Origin: Oxalobacteraceae bacterium AB_14
Lineage (GTDB): Bacteria > Pseudomonadota > Gammaproteobacteria > Burkholderiales > Burkholderiaceae_D
Reading direction: 5' to 3'
NCBI GenBank assembly: GCA_000381565.1
Contig: KB906725.1
Coordinates: forward strand, 2,855,796 to 2,919,795
DNA: 64,000 bases
Below the pieces are notes generated by a model. The model was not told the origin of the DNA, did no database searches, and worked only from the letters and a program-made list of their open reading frames with translations. Of the stretch, positions 18,245 through 25,960 are shown piece after piece. Every line of letters starts with the position of its first letter. The first letter of the stretch is position 1. The translations under genes and the position numbers were made by a program.

Positions 18245-18310
18245 TGTCACGCTGAAATAGTCGATTGCGGGAAGGCCCATGAAATCAGGTACTTGCGTTC
18301 AGCGCCGGGC

Positions 18311-18326
18311 TGGCACGGGTTTTGTA
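18311..18326 (+). promoter_or_regulatory. Sigma-54 (-24/-12) promoter of the pdo-sqr-tauE unit
   Basis: TGGCAC (18311-18316), five bases, then TTGTA (18322-18326). GG and GT stand ten bases apart; the usual -12 GC is GT here. The predicted transcript start near 18337 leaves a 27-base leader with GGGAG before the ATG at 18364. Confidence 0.8.
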
Positions 18327-18363
18327 TAGACCAGCAGGTGATCACACTGACAGGGAGTAGGAG

Positions 18364-19239
18364 ATGGAACAACTATACGTCGAAGGCTTGTTCGACGCCG
18401 CAACCAGCACGATCAGTTACATCGTCATGGACCGTCAGAGCCGCGCCTGCGCGCTGATTGACAGCGTGCTCGATTACGACCCCAAATCGGGGCGCACCCA
18501 TACCGGCAGCGCCGACCAGCTCATCGAGCGGGTGCGCGCACTCGGCGCCGAAGTGGCATGGATACTGGAAACGCACGCCCACGCCGACCACTTGTCGGCC
18601 GCGCCCTATCTGAAGCAGCACCTTGGCGGCCGCATCGCCATCGGCAGCCACATTCGCCAGGTGCAGGACGTGTTCGGCAAGCTGTTCAATGCCGGCCCTG
18701 ATTTCGCCCATGACGGCAGCCAGTTCGACCATCTGTTCGAGGATGACGAGGTGTTTCATATCGGTATGCTCAAGGCCCATGCGATGCATACGCCGGGCCA
18801 TACGCCGGCCTGCATGACCTATGTGGTCGAGGGCGGCGACACGCCGGCGGCGTTTGTTGGCGATACCTTGTTCATGCCGGATTACGGCACCGCGCGCTGC
18901 GACTTCCCCGGCGGCGACCCGCGCGTCCTGTTCCGCTCGATCAATCGCGTGCTGAGCCTGCAGCCGGAGACGAAACTCTACATGTGCCACGACTACCGCC
19001 CCAACGGTCGTCCGCTGGCGTTTGTCACCACGGTGGCCGAGGAGCGCGCCAGCAACATCCATGTGCGCGACGGCATCAGCGAGGAAGAGTTTGTGGCCAT
19101 GCGTACCGCCCGCGACGCCACGCTCGACATGCCGGTGCTGCTGATGCCGTCGGTCCAGGTCAATATGCGCGCCGGTCAGCTGCCGCCGGCCGAAGCCAAC
19201 GGCGTGCGCTACCTCAAAATACCGCTGAACGCCGTTTGA
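18364..19239 (+). CDS. Persulfide dioxygenase, ETHE1/Blh-type MBL fold
   Basis: A 291-residue metallo-beta-lactamase-fold protein with the metal-binding THAHADH motif (His71, His73, Asp75, His76), HTPGHT at 142-147, the GDTLF aspartate and the YGTARCDFPGGD segment typical of persulfide dioxygenases. PDO oxidises glutathione persulfide to sulfite with O2 in the cytoplasm, using one Fe(II). It is the first gene after a sigma-54 promoter and is followed 28 bp later by the sulfide:quinone oxidoreductase that makes the persulfide. The Blh subgroup is the closest match. Confidence 0.9.
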   Translation: MEQLYVEGLFDAATSTISYIVMDRQSRACALIDSVLDYDPKSGRTHTGSADQLIERVRALGAEVAWILETHAHADHLSAAPYLKQHLGGRIAIGSHIRQVQDVFGKLFNAGPDFAHDGSQFDHLFEDDEVFHIGMLKAHAMHTPGHTPACMTYVVEGGDTPAAFVGDTLFMPDYGTARCDFPGGDPRVLFRSINRVLSLQPETKLYMCHDYRPNGRPLAFVTTVAEERASNIHVRDGISEEEFVAMRTARDATLDMPVLLMPSVQVNMRAGQLPPAEANGVRYLKIPLNAV

Positions 19240-19267
19240 CGTTGCCCAGGCGAACCAGGAGACCATA

Positions 19268-20932
19268 GTGAAAATGCAGCAACTGACGGAACAACTCTAC
19301 ATCGCGCCGCAGATCGGCCCTGGCGACATGGCCGATATTGCGACGGCGGGCGTGCGCGCCATCATTTGCAACCGTCCGGACGGCGAGGCCGGCGACCAGC
19401 CGGGCTTTCGTGAAATCGCCGCCGCGGCCGAACTTGCGGGGCTGGAAGCGCACTATCTGCCGGTGACGCCGGGGCAGGCCTCGGCGCAGCAGGGCGTCGA
19501 GTTCGACCGCCTGATGCAGGCGCTGCCCAAGCCAGTGCTGGCGTATTGCCGCAGCGGTATGCGCAGTGCGACATTGTGGGGCCTGGCCAATGCCGGCCGC
19601 CTGCCGCCCGAGCAGATCATCAATCGCGCCGCCACCTGTGGCTACGACCTGAACGCGCTGGTGCGGCGCCTGGCCGGCGGCGTCGATCCGTATGCGGTCA
19701 ACGACGCCCGCCACCAGATCGTCATTGTCGGCGCCGGCGCCGCCGGCATCGCGGTGGCGGCCAGCCTGCTGGCGCGTCGGCCCGCGCTCGATATCGCCAT
19801 CATCGACCCGGCCGATGTGCACTATTACCAGCCGGGCTGGACCCTGGTCGGCGCCGGCGTCTTCGAGCCGGCGCAGACGGCCCGCGTGATGGGCGCGCTG
19901 ATTCCGCGCGGCGTGCGCTGGATCAAGGCGGCCGTTTCCGGCTTCGTCCCCGAGCATAACGTGGTGCTGCTCGAGGGTTGCCGCACGGTGCGCTACGAGC
20001 AACTGGTGGTGTGTCCCGGCCTGAAGCTGGACTGGGACGGCATTGCCGGCCTGAGCGACACGCTGGGCCGCCACGGCGTCACCTCCAACTACCGCTACGA
20101 CCTGGCCCCCTACACCTGGGAACTGGTGCGGCAGTTTCGCGCTGGAGAGGCCTTGTTCACCCAGCCGCCCATGCCGATCAAGTGCGCCGGTGCGCCGCAG
20201 AAGGCGATGTATTTGTCCTGCGACACATGGCGCCGCAACGGCGTGCTCGGGCAAGCCAAGGTCCGTTTCATGACGGCCGGCGCCGTATTGTTTGGCGTCG
20301 CCGATTACGTGCCGGCGTTGATGGAGTACGTGCGGGCCTACGGCATTGAACTCAATTTTGGCCGCACCCTGGTCGCCGTCGACGGCCCGGCCCGGCTGGC
20401 CACCTTCCGCAGCACGACCCCCGAGGGCGGCAGCGTCACCGAGCAGCTTCCATTTGACTTGTTGCATGTGGTGCCGCCGCAGATCGCGCCGGATTTCATC
20501 CGCGGCAGTCCGCTGGCCGACACGGCCGGCTGGATCGACGTCGATCAGGCGACCTTGCGCCACAAAATCCATCGCAATATCTTCGGTCTGGGCGACGCCG
20601 TCAATGCGCCCAATGCCAAGACGGCGGCGGCGGCGCGCAAGCAGGCGCCGGTGGTGGCGCATAACCTGCTGGTCAATCTGGGCGCCGAGACGCGCGAGGC
20701 GCGCTACGACGGCTATGGTTCCTGCCCGTTGACGGTTGAGCGCGGCAAGATCGTGCTGGCGGAATTCACGTACGGTGGAAAGCTCGCGCCCAGCTTTCCG
20801 TCGTGGCTGCTCGACGGTACGCGGCCGTCGCGCCTGGCCTGGCTGCTCAAGGAACGCCTGCTGCCGCCGCTGTACTGGCAAGGCATGCTCAAGGGGCGCG
20901 AGTGGATGGCCCAGCCGGAACTGGTGGGCTAA
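19268..20932 (+). CDS. sqr: DUF442-sulfide:quinone oxidoreductase fusion
   Basis: A 554-residue two-domain protein. Residues about 1-110 are a DUF442 (TIGR01244) phosphatase-like domain with the Cys-loop CRSGMR at 94-99. Residues about 148-554 are an SQR of the disulfide reductase family: FAD-binding GAGAAG at 155-160, redox cysteines Cys249 (CPGLKLDW) and Cys306 (KCAGAPQK), and a C-terminal membrane-association tail. SQR oxidises sulfide to persulfide and passes electrons to quinone. In other bacteria DUF442 is typically fused to the PDO (Blh); here it sits on SQR. The start is GTG 19268, with AGGAGA seven bases upstream. Confidence 0.9.
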   Translation: MKMQQLTEQLYIAPQIGPGDMADIATAGVRAIICNRPDGEAGDQPGFREIAAAAELAGLEAHYLPVTPGQASAQQGVEFDRLMQALPKPVLAYCRSGMRSATLWGLANAGRLPPEQIINRAATCGYDLNALVRRLAGGVDPYAVNDARHQIVIVGAGAAGIAVAASLLARRPALDIAIIDPADVHYYQPGWTLVGAGVFEPAQTARVMGALIPRGVRWIKAAVSGFVPEHNVVLLEGCRTVRYEQLVVCPGLKLDWDGIAGLSDTLGRHGVTSNYRYDLAPYTWELVRQFRAGEALFTQPPMPIKCAGAPQKAMYLSCDTWRRNGVLGQAKVRFMTAGAVLFGVADYVPALMEYVRAYGIELNFGRTLVAVDGPARLATFRSTTPEGGSVTEQLPFDLLHVVPPQIAPDFIRGSPLADTAGWIDVDQATLRHKIHRNIFGLGDAVNAPNAKTAAAARKQAPVVAHNLLVNLGAETREARYDGYGSCPLTVERGKIVLAEFTYGGKLAPSFPSWLLDGTRPSRLAWLLKERLLPPLYWQGMLKGREWMAQPELVG

Positions 20933-20949
20933 GCGGAAAGGAGTGAACC

Positions 20950-21744
20950 ATGGGTGTGAGCCTGATACTCGGTGCCGTGGTCGGCATCATCATGGGCCTG
21001 ACCGGCGCCGGCGGCGGTATTCTGGCCGTGCCGTTGCTGGTGTTCGGGCTGCATATGACGGTTGCCAGCGCGGCGCCGATCGGACTGCTGGCGGTCGGCA
21101 TCGCGGCGGCCATGGGCGCCGCGCATGGCTTGCGCGCCGGTGTCGTGCGCTATCGCGCGGCGCTGTTGATCGCGCTCATCGGCATCGCCTGCAATCCGCT
21201 TGGCCTGTGGCTGGCGCTGCGGATGCCGGTGCGCTATCTGACCATGGTGTTTGCCGTGGTGCTGATCGGGGTCGCCGCCAAAGGCGCGCGCGAGGTGTGG
21301 CTGGCCGGCCGCCAGGTTCGCCACGCCAGCGCCTATCCTTGCCGCCTCGATAGCGGCAGCGGCAGGCTGGAGTGGAACCTGCGTTGCGCCACCCGGCTTT
21401 CCCTGATGGGCGCCGGCGCCGGCATGTTGTCCGGCCTGCTCGGGGTCGGCGGCGGCTTTGTCATCGTTCCGGCGCTGCAGCACTTTTCGAATCTGGCCAT
21501 GCGATCGATTGTCGCCACCTCGCTGGCGGTGATTGCGCTGATTTCGCTGGTCAGCGTCGCCGGCACCATCCACGGCGGCCATTTCGACCTGGCGCAGGGC
21601 ATCCCCTTCGCCGCCGGCGCCACGGCCGGGATGTTGTTGGGCGGCCGGTTTGCCGCCAGGGTGAAACCGGACTATCTGAAACTGGCGTTTTCCCTGATCT
21701 GCGTGGCGGTGGCATGCGGCTTGATAGGCAAGACCCTGCTGTGA
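20950..21744 (+). CDS. TauE/SafE family sulfite/anion exporter
   Basis: A 264-residue inner-membrane protein with about eight hydrophobic segments and the two family repeats (GLTGAGGGILAVPLLVFGLH near the N-terminus and GLLGVGGGFVIVPALQHF near the middle). TauE/SafE members export sulfite or sulfoacetate. Standing last in a pdo-sqr unit, it probably removes the sulfite made by PDO. The ATG at 20950 has AGGAG at the expected distance, and the gene begins 17 bp after sqr. Confidence 0.88.
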   Translation: MGVSLILGAVVGIIMGLTGAGGGILAVPLLVFGLHMTVASAAPIGLLAVGIAAAMGAAHGLRAGVVRYRAALLIALIGIACNPLGLWLALRMPVRYLTMVFAVVLIGVAAKGAREVWLAGRQVRHASAYPCRLDSGSGRLEWNLRCATRLSLMGAGAGMLSGLLGVGGGFVIVPALQHFSNLAMRSIVATSLAVIALISLVSVAGTIHGGHFDLAQGIPFAAGATAGMLLGGRFAARVKPDYLKLAFSLICVAVACGLIGKTLL

Positions 21745-21755
21745 TCCCCTGCTGG

Positions 21756-21794
21756 ACTGCCATGCTGGCAGTTTGGCAGTGATCTTGACTGCCA
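21756..21794 (+). promoter_or_regulatory. Probable FisR upstream activating sequences (cyd promoter)
   Basis: Two inverted pairs of the same heptamers as before pdo: ACTGCCA (21756-21762), TGGCAGT (21766-21772), TGGCAGT (21774-21780) and ACTGCCA (21788-21794). They lie 70-108 bp upstream of the -24 element at 21864. The shared arms tie the bd oxidase operon to the sulfide regulator (inference). Confidence 0.6.
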
Positions 21795-21863
21795 GCCGTC
21801 GCGCGCGATGTGGAGGCAGCCTTTAAGGTGTTGATTTTTAATTCAATTTGATAACGATGGAGT

Positions 21864-21878
21864 TGGCACGGAACGTGC
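21864..21878 (+). promoter_or_regulatory. Sigma-54 promoter of the cyd operon
   Basis: TGGCAC (21864-21869), five bases, then GTGC (21875-21878); GG and GC are exactly ten bases apart, as sigma-54 requires. The predicted transcript start is about 21890, next to the first ATG (21891). Confidence 0.75.
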
Positions 21879-21890
21879 GTGATAGAAGCC

Positions 21891-22067
21891 ATGACAGATC
21901 CCAATAGACGATTGCGGCGTCAGCTGGTCGTTGCCGTGCTGATCAAGCTCGCGCTGCTGGCCGGCCTGTGGTGGGCATTCGTCAGGGATACCCGAGTTGT
22001 CGTCGATGCCGAAGCGGTCGCCCATAGACTCGGCGCGCCGACGCAGATTTCAGGAGAAAAAAAGTGA
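21891..22067 (+). CDS. cydP: Cytochrome oxidase putative small subunit CydP
   Basis: A 58-residue single-pass membrane protein (basic RRLRRQ, then a hydrophobic segment ending LWWAFVRDTRV), matching the CydP small subunit found upstream of cyanide-insensitive bd oxidases in proteobacteria. The exact function is unproven, probably assembly or stability of the oxidase. The stop overlaps the cydA start (GTGA). No Shine-Dalgarno sequence is seen, and the predicted sigma-54 transcript starts one base before the ATG, so it may be leaderless. Confidence 0.7.
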   Translation: MTDPNRRLRRQLVVAVLIKLALLAGLWWAFVRDTRVVVDAEAVAHRLGAPTQISGEKK

Positions 22068-23635
22068 TTTCAGACCAATTGGTGGACTTGTCGCGGCTGC
22101 AATTCGCAGCCACCGCGATGTACCACTTTCTGTTTGTGCCTCTGACCGTCGGCATGGTCTGGCTGCTGGTCATCATGGAGAGCGTGTATGTGATGACCGG
22201 CAAGGTGATCTGGAAGGACATGACTCGCTTCTGGGGCAAGTTGTTCGGCATTAACTTCGCGCTGGGCGTGACCACCGGCATCACGCTGGAGTTTCAGTTC
22301 GGCACCAACTGGGCCTATTACTCGCACTATGTCGGCGATATCTTCGGCGCGCCGCTGGCGATCGAGGGCATGATGGCCTTCTTCCTCGAGTCCACCATGA
22401 TCGGCCTGTTTTTCTTTGGCTGGGACCGCCTGCGCAGGCAGCACCACTTGCTCGTCACCTTGTTGATGGCGATCGGCACCAACCTGTCGGCGCTGTGGAT
22501 CTTGATCGCCAATGGCTGGATGCAGAATCCGGTGGGCTCGGAGTTCAGCTACCTGACGATGCGCATGGAGATGGTCGACTTCTGGGCCGTGGTGTTCAAC
22601 CCGGTGGCCCAGGCCAAGTTCGTCCATACGGTGTCGGCGGGCTACGTCACCGGTTCCATGTTCGTGCTGTCGATTTCGAGCTGGTACCTGCTGCGCGGGC
22701 GCGACGTCGAGTTCGCCAAGCGCAGTTTCCGGGTGGCGGCCGCGTTCGGCCTGGCGTCGGCGCTGAGCGTGATCGTGCTGGGCGATGAATCGGGCTATAC
22801 GGTGGGCGAGGCCCAGCAGACCAAGCTGGCGGCCATGGAAGCGATGTGGGAAACCAAGCCGGCGCCGGCCGGCCTGACGCTGTTGGCGGGCATCAATGAA
22901 GCCGAGGCGCGCAACGACTGGGAGCTCGAGCTGCCCTGGGTGATGGGCTTGATCGGCACGCGCTCGGTCAGCAAGCAGATACCGGGCATTCATGACATCA
23001 AGGATAAGAACCGGGCCAGGATCGTGCGCGGCATCGTTGCCGTCAATGCGCTGGAGCGCCTGCGCCGTCAGCGCGATGACGCCGGCGCGCTCGCCACCTT
23101 CAATGACTACAAGGCCGATCTGGGCTTCGGTCTGCTGCTGAAAAAATACGTGGCCGATGTGAACCAGGCCACGCCCGCCATCATCGAGCGCGCCGTGCAG
23201 GATACGGTGCCGCGGGTGACGCCGATGTTCTGGGCCTTCCGTGTGATGGTCGGGCTCGGCATGGCCATGTTGCTGCTGTTTGCGCTGGCGTTCTGGAGCA
23301 CCCTCAAGTCGGCCTGCACGCAGCGGCCGTGGCTGCTGCGCTGGGCCCTGTGGATGCTGCCGGCGCCGTGGATCGCCTGCGAGCTGGGCTGGTTCGTCGC
23401 GGAGTACGGGCGCCAGCCCTGGACCATCTACGGCGTGCTGCCCACCCACATGAGCGTATCGACGCTCAGCGTCGGCAATCTGTACGGCTCGCTGGCCGGC
23501 TTCGTCGGCTTCTACACCGTGCTGCTGGTGGTCGAGATGGTCCTGATGGTCAAGTTCGCGCGCCAGGGACCGGGCAGCCTGGGCACCGGCCGCTACCATC
23601 ACGACGCCACCCTGGGGGAGCTGCACCATGCTTGA
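22064..23635 (+). CDS. cydA: Cytochrome bd-type quinol oxidase subunit I (CydA/CioA)
   Basis: This 523-residue subunit carries haems b558, b595 and d and the quinol site. Visible features are LSRLQFAATAMYHFLFVPLT at the N-terminus (with a haem-ligand His), the long EFGTNWAYYS-like region (EFQFGTNWAYYSHYVGDIFG), a quinol loop of short Cio type, and the conserved GRQPWTIYGVLPT near residue 450. It starts at GTG 22064 with CAGGAG upstream, overlapping cydP. bd oxidases reduce O2 to water and resist sulfide and cyanide, which fits the sulfide regulon. Confidence 0.95.
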   Translation: MISDQLVDLSRLQFAATAMYHFLFVPLTVGMVWLLVIMESVYVMTGKVIWKDMTRFWGKLFGINFALGVTTGITLEFQFGTNWAYYSHYVGDIFGAPLAIEGMMAFFLESTMIGLFFFGWDRLRRQHHLLVTLLMAIGTNLSALWILIANGWMQNPVGSEFSYLTMRMEMVDFWAVVFNPVAQAKFVHTVSAGYVTGSMFVLSISSWYLLRGRDVEFAKRSFRVAAAFGLASALSVIVLGDESGYTVGEAQQTKLAAMEAMWETKPAPAGLTLLAGINEAEARNDWELELPWVMGLIGTRSVSKQIPGIHDIKDKNRARIVRGIVAVNALERLRRQRDDAGALATFNDYKADLGFGLLLKKYVADVNQATPAIIERAVQDTVPRVTPMFWAFRVMVGLGMAMLLLFALAFWSTLKSACTQRPWLLRWALWMLPAPWIACELGWFVAEYGRQPWTIYGVLPTHMSVSTLSVGNLYGSLAGFVGFYTVLLVVEMVLMVKFARQGPGSLGTGRYHHDATLGELHHA

Positions 23636-24764
23636 TTACGCCACACTGAAAATTATCTGGTGGCTGCTGGTCGGCGTACTGCTGATCGGCTTCGCCATCA
23701 TGGACGGCCACGATATGGGCGTCGGTACGCTGCTGCCCTTCGTCGGCCGCAGCGACCTCGAGCGGCGCGTGGTCATCAACACGGTGGGGCCGCACTGGGA
23801 CGGCAACCAGGTCTGGTTCATCACCGGCGGCGGCGCCCTGTTCGCCGCATGGCCGGTGGTGTACGCGACCGCCTTCAGCGGATTCTACTGGGCCATGATG
23901 CTGGTGCTGTGGGCGCTGTTCTTCCGCCCGGTCGGCTTCGACTATCGCAGCAAGATCCACCACCCGGCCTGGCGCAGCACCTGGGACTGGGGACTGTTCG
24001 TCGGCGGCGCCGTGCCGCCGCTGGTGTTCGGCATCGCCTTCGGCAACCTGTTGCAGGGCGTGCCGTTCCAGTTCGACGACTTCCTGGTCTCCAGCTACAG
24101 CGGCAGCTTCTGGCAGCTGCTCAATCCGTTCGCCCTGCTGTGCGGCGTGGTCAGCAGCGCCATGCTGACGCTGCAGGGCGGCGCCTACCTGGCGCACCGC
24201 ACCGAGGGCGTGCTGCAGGAGCGGGCCGTCAAGGGCGCGCTCGGCGCGGCCGCCGTGCTGATCTGCGGTTTCGCGGCCGCCGGCGTCTGGCTGCAATCGA
24301 TAGACGGCTACCGCATCACGTCGGCGGTCGACATGGCGGGCCTGCCGGACGTGCTGGGCAAGTCGGTGGTGCGCGAGGCGGGCGCCTGGATGGCGAACTA
24401 CGCGCGCCAGCCGCTGCTGTGGCTGCTGCCCGCCATGGGCCTGGGCGGCCCCGCTTTGGCGGCGTGGCTGCTGCTCAGGCGCCGCACGCTGGCCGCGTTC
24501 GTGGCCTCGTCGCTGGCCGTGGCCGGGGTGATCGGCACCGCCGGCGGTTCGATGTTCCCCTTTGTCATGCCCTCGTCGTCGATGCCGAACGCCAGCCTGA
24601 CCGTGTGGGACAGCGTGTCGAGCCACCTCAGCCTGGCCCTGATGTTCTGGGCCGCGCTGATCTTCATGCCGCTCATCATCTTGTACACCGGATGGGCATA
24701 CCGCGTCATGCGCGGCAAGGTGACGGCGGCGCAGATCGAAGCCAACCAGCACAGCGCCTACTAG
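23628..24764 (+). CDS. cydB: Cytochrome bd-type quinol oxidase subunit II (CydB/CioB)
   Basis: A 378-residue integral membrane partner of CydA. The start MLDYATLKIIWWLLVGVLLIGFAI with DGHDMGVGTLLPF, then NTVGPHWDGNQVW and FYWAMMLVLWALFFRPVGFDYR, are typical of the CydB fold. It overlaps the end of cydA by 8 bases, so the two are translationally coupled. The length is normal and no defect is seen. Confidence 0.95.
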   Translation: MLDYATLKIIWWLLVGVLLIGFAIMDGHDMGVGTLLPFVGRSDLERRVVINTVGPHWDGNQVWFITGGGALFAAWPVVYATAFSGFYWAMMLVLWALFFRPVGFDYRSKIHHPAWRSTWDWGLFVGGAVPPLVFGIAFGNLLQGVPFQFDDFLVSSYSGSFWQLLNPFALLCGVVSSAMLTLQGGAYLAHRTEGVLQERAVKGALGAAAVLICGFAAAGVWLQSIDGYRITSAVDMAGLPDVLGKSVVREAGAWMANYARQPLLWLLPAMGLGGPALAAWLLLRRRTLAAFVASSLAVAGVIGTAGGSMFPFVMPSSSMPNASLTVWDSVSSHLSLALMFWAALIFMPLIILYTGWAYRVMRGKVTAAQIEANQHSAY

Positions 24765-24797
24765 CGCTGGGATTATCGGAATGAAGGAGTAACGAAC

Positions 24798-24926
24798 ATG
24801 TGGTATTTCGCCTGGATACTTGGGGTTGGCTTTGCATTGCTGCTGGCCATCATGAACGCGATGTGGGGCGAGAACGAGGCGGCCCGCGCGGGCGGCGAGG
24901 GCGGCGGCGACGGCGGTCAGCCATGA
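24798..24926 (+). CDS. cydX: Cytochrome bd oxidase small subunit CydX
   Basis: A 42-residue gene. It begins MWYFAWILGVGFALLLAI with one transmembrane helix, followed by NAMWGENE and a Gly-rich tail. The MWYFAWxLG start and the WxE after the helix are CydX hallmarks. AAGGAG lies ten bases upstream. CydX is needed for haem retention and activity of the bd oxidase. Its stop overlaps the next start (ATGA). Confidence 0.93.
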   Translation: MWYFAWILGVGFALLLAIMNAMWGENEAARAGGEGGGDGGQP

Positions 24927-25210
24927 GCGGCGCCGCCCCGCCGGTCGATGCGCTGTCGCGCCTGCACCCGCCCAGCCTGGCCGCCGGCGTGATCGTGATG
25001 TTGGTGGCGACGCTGTATCCACCGCTGATGACGGACGCCGCTGGCCGTGTCGACCACGGCCTGGCCGCCGCGCTGTTCGCCGCCATGAGCGCGGGCATGG
25101 TGCGCGGGGTGGGATTTGTGCCGGAGCGGGCGCTGCTGCGCTGGCTGTTTTCCGGTTGGTGTTGCCTGGCGGCGCTGGGACTGGCCGCCTGGATTAAATT
25201 TGTGCAGTAA
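24923..25210 (+). CDS. ybgE: Cyd operon protein YbgE-like
   Basis: A 95-residue membrane protein with three hydrophobic segments (AAGVIVMLVATLYP, LAAALFAAMSAGMVRGVGF, FSGWCCLAALGLAAW). Position (directly after cydX), size and the MVRGVGFVP...RWLFSG pattern match YbgE, an accessory protein of bd oxidase operons whose exact role is not established. It shares four bases with cydX. Confidence 0.8.
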   Translation: MSGAAPPVDALSRLHPPSLAAGVIVMLVATLYPPLMTDAAGRVDHGLAAALFAAMSAGMVRGVGFVPERALLRWLFSGWCCLAALGLAAWIKFVQ

Positions 25211-25235
25211 AACCGCATCCTTGAGGAGAGTAATC

Positions 25236-25427
25236 ATGAACGCAAACGTGGGAAGTGTTGACCGGGCCATCCGCATCGTGATCGGACTGGCGCTGATCGG
25301 CGCGGCGCTGGCCGGGGTCATCGGCGCCTGGGGTTGGCTCGGTGTGGTGCCGCTGGCCACCGGCCTGTTCCGTTTCTGTCCGGCGTATTTGCCGTTCGGC
25401 ATCCGCACTTGTGCGGCCAAAAAATGA
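25236..25427 (+). CDS. DUF2892 (YgaP-type) small membrane protein
   Basis: A 63-residue protein with the DUF2892 signature: NVGSVDRAIRIVIGLALI, a second hydrophobic segment, then LFRFCPAYLPFGIRTC. DUF2892 is the membrane part of the YgaP rhodanese and recurs in sulfur-oxidation loci, which suits this neighbourhood. GAGGAG precedes the ATG at 25236. Its stop overlaps the next gene's start. Confidence 0.88.
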   Translation: MNANVGSVDRAIRIVIGLALIGAALAGVIGAWGWLGVVPLATGLFRFCPAYLPFGIRTCAAKK

Positions 25428-25804
25428 GCAGCGGCGCAGGCGGGGCGATGACGAACAAAGAAAACGGCTATCTGGAGCTGACGCAGTCGGTGTCGAAACA
25501 ACTGGCAACGCTGCGCGAGGACTTGCCGGATGTGATGAAGGGCTTTGGCGAGTTGGCGCGCGCGGCAACCCGCGACGGTGCGCTCGACCGCAAGACCAAG
25601 GAGCTGATCGCGCTGGCCCTGGGCGTCGCCGCCCATTGCGACGCCTGCATCGGTTTTCATGTGCAGGCATTGGTGCGGCTGGGGACCAGCAAGGCCGAGC
25701 TTGAGGAGGTGCTCGGCATGGCCATCTACATGGGTGGCGGTCCGTCGGCGATGTATAGCGCCAATGCGCTGGCGGCGTACGCGGAATTTACGGCCGGAGA
25801 ATGA
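25424..25804 (+). CDS. Carboxymuconolactone decarboxylase/AhpD-like protein
   Basis: A 126-residue AhpD-fold protein with the redox motif HCDACIGFH (CxxC plus His), as in AhpD-type alkylhydroperoxidases, followed by GMAIYMGGGPSAMYSA. It probably has thiol-peroxidase or disulfide activity. The ATG at 25424 overlaps the preceding stop (ATGA), which favours coupling; an alternative ATG at 25448 has AGGCGGGG upstream and gives the more usual beginning MTNKENGYLELT. It is the last gene of the bd oxidase operon. Confidence 0.85.
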   Translation: MSSGAGGAMTNKENGYLELTQSVSKQLATLREDLPDVMKGFGELARAATRDGALDRKTKELIALALGVAAHCDACIGFHVQALVRLGTSKAELEEVLGMAIYMGGGPSAMYSANALAAYAEFTAGE

Positions 25805-25918
25805 GATCCGCTGCCGGCAATGGGGGCGATGGTACGCCGGGTGGCGGGGATGCAAAGCGACGGTAGGCGTAGCGCAACTGAGCCGCTTCCACCGGCATGG
25901 GCGAGGCGCCGGCGGAAG

Positions 25919-25949
25919 CTGCTCGCTGGGCAACTGGCCTGGCGAGCAG
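25919..25949. terminator. Possible hairpin between convergent genes
   Basis: CTGCTCGC (25919-25926) and GCGAGCAG (25942-25949) form an 8-bp stem between the AhpD-like gene and pstS, which converge here. There is no T-run on either side, so terminator function is only a possibility. Confidence 0.3.
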
Positions 25950-25960
25950 TCGTCCTATCG

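Noticed and set aside
22070..23629. Long open frame (519 codons) antisense to cydA
   Set aside because: Shadow of a GC-rich gene: low-complexity His/Gln/Arg-rich product with no family features, while the plus strand encodes a clear CydA.
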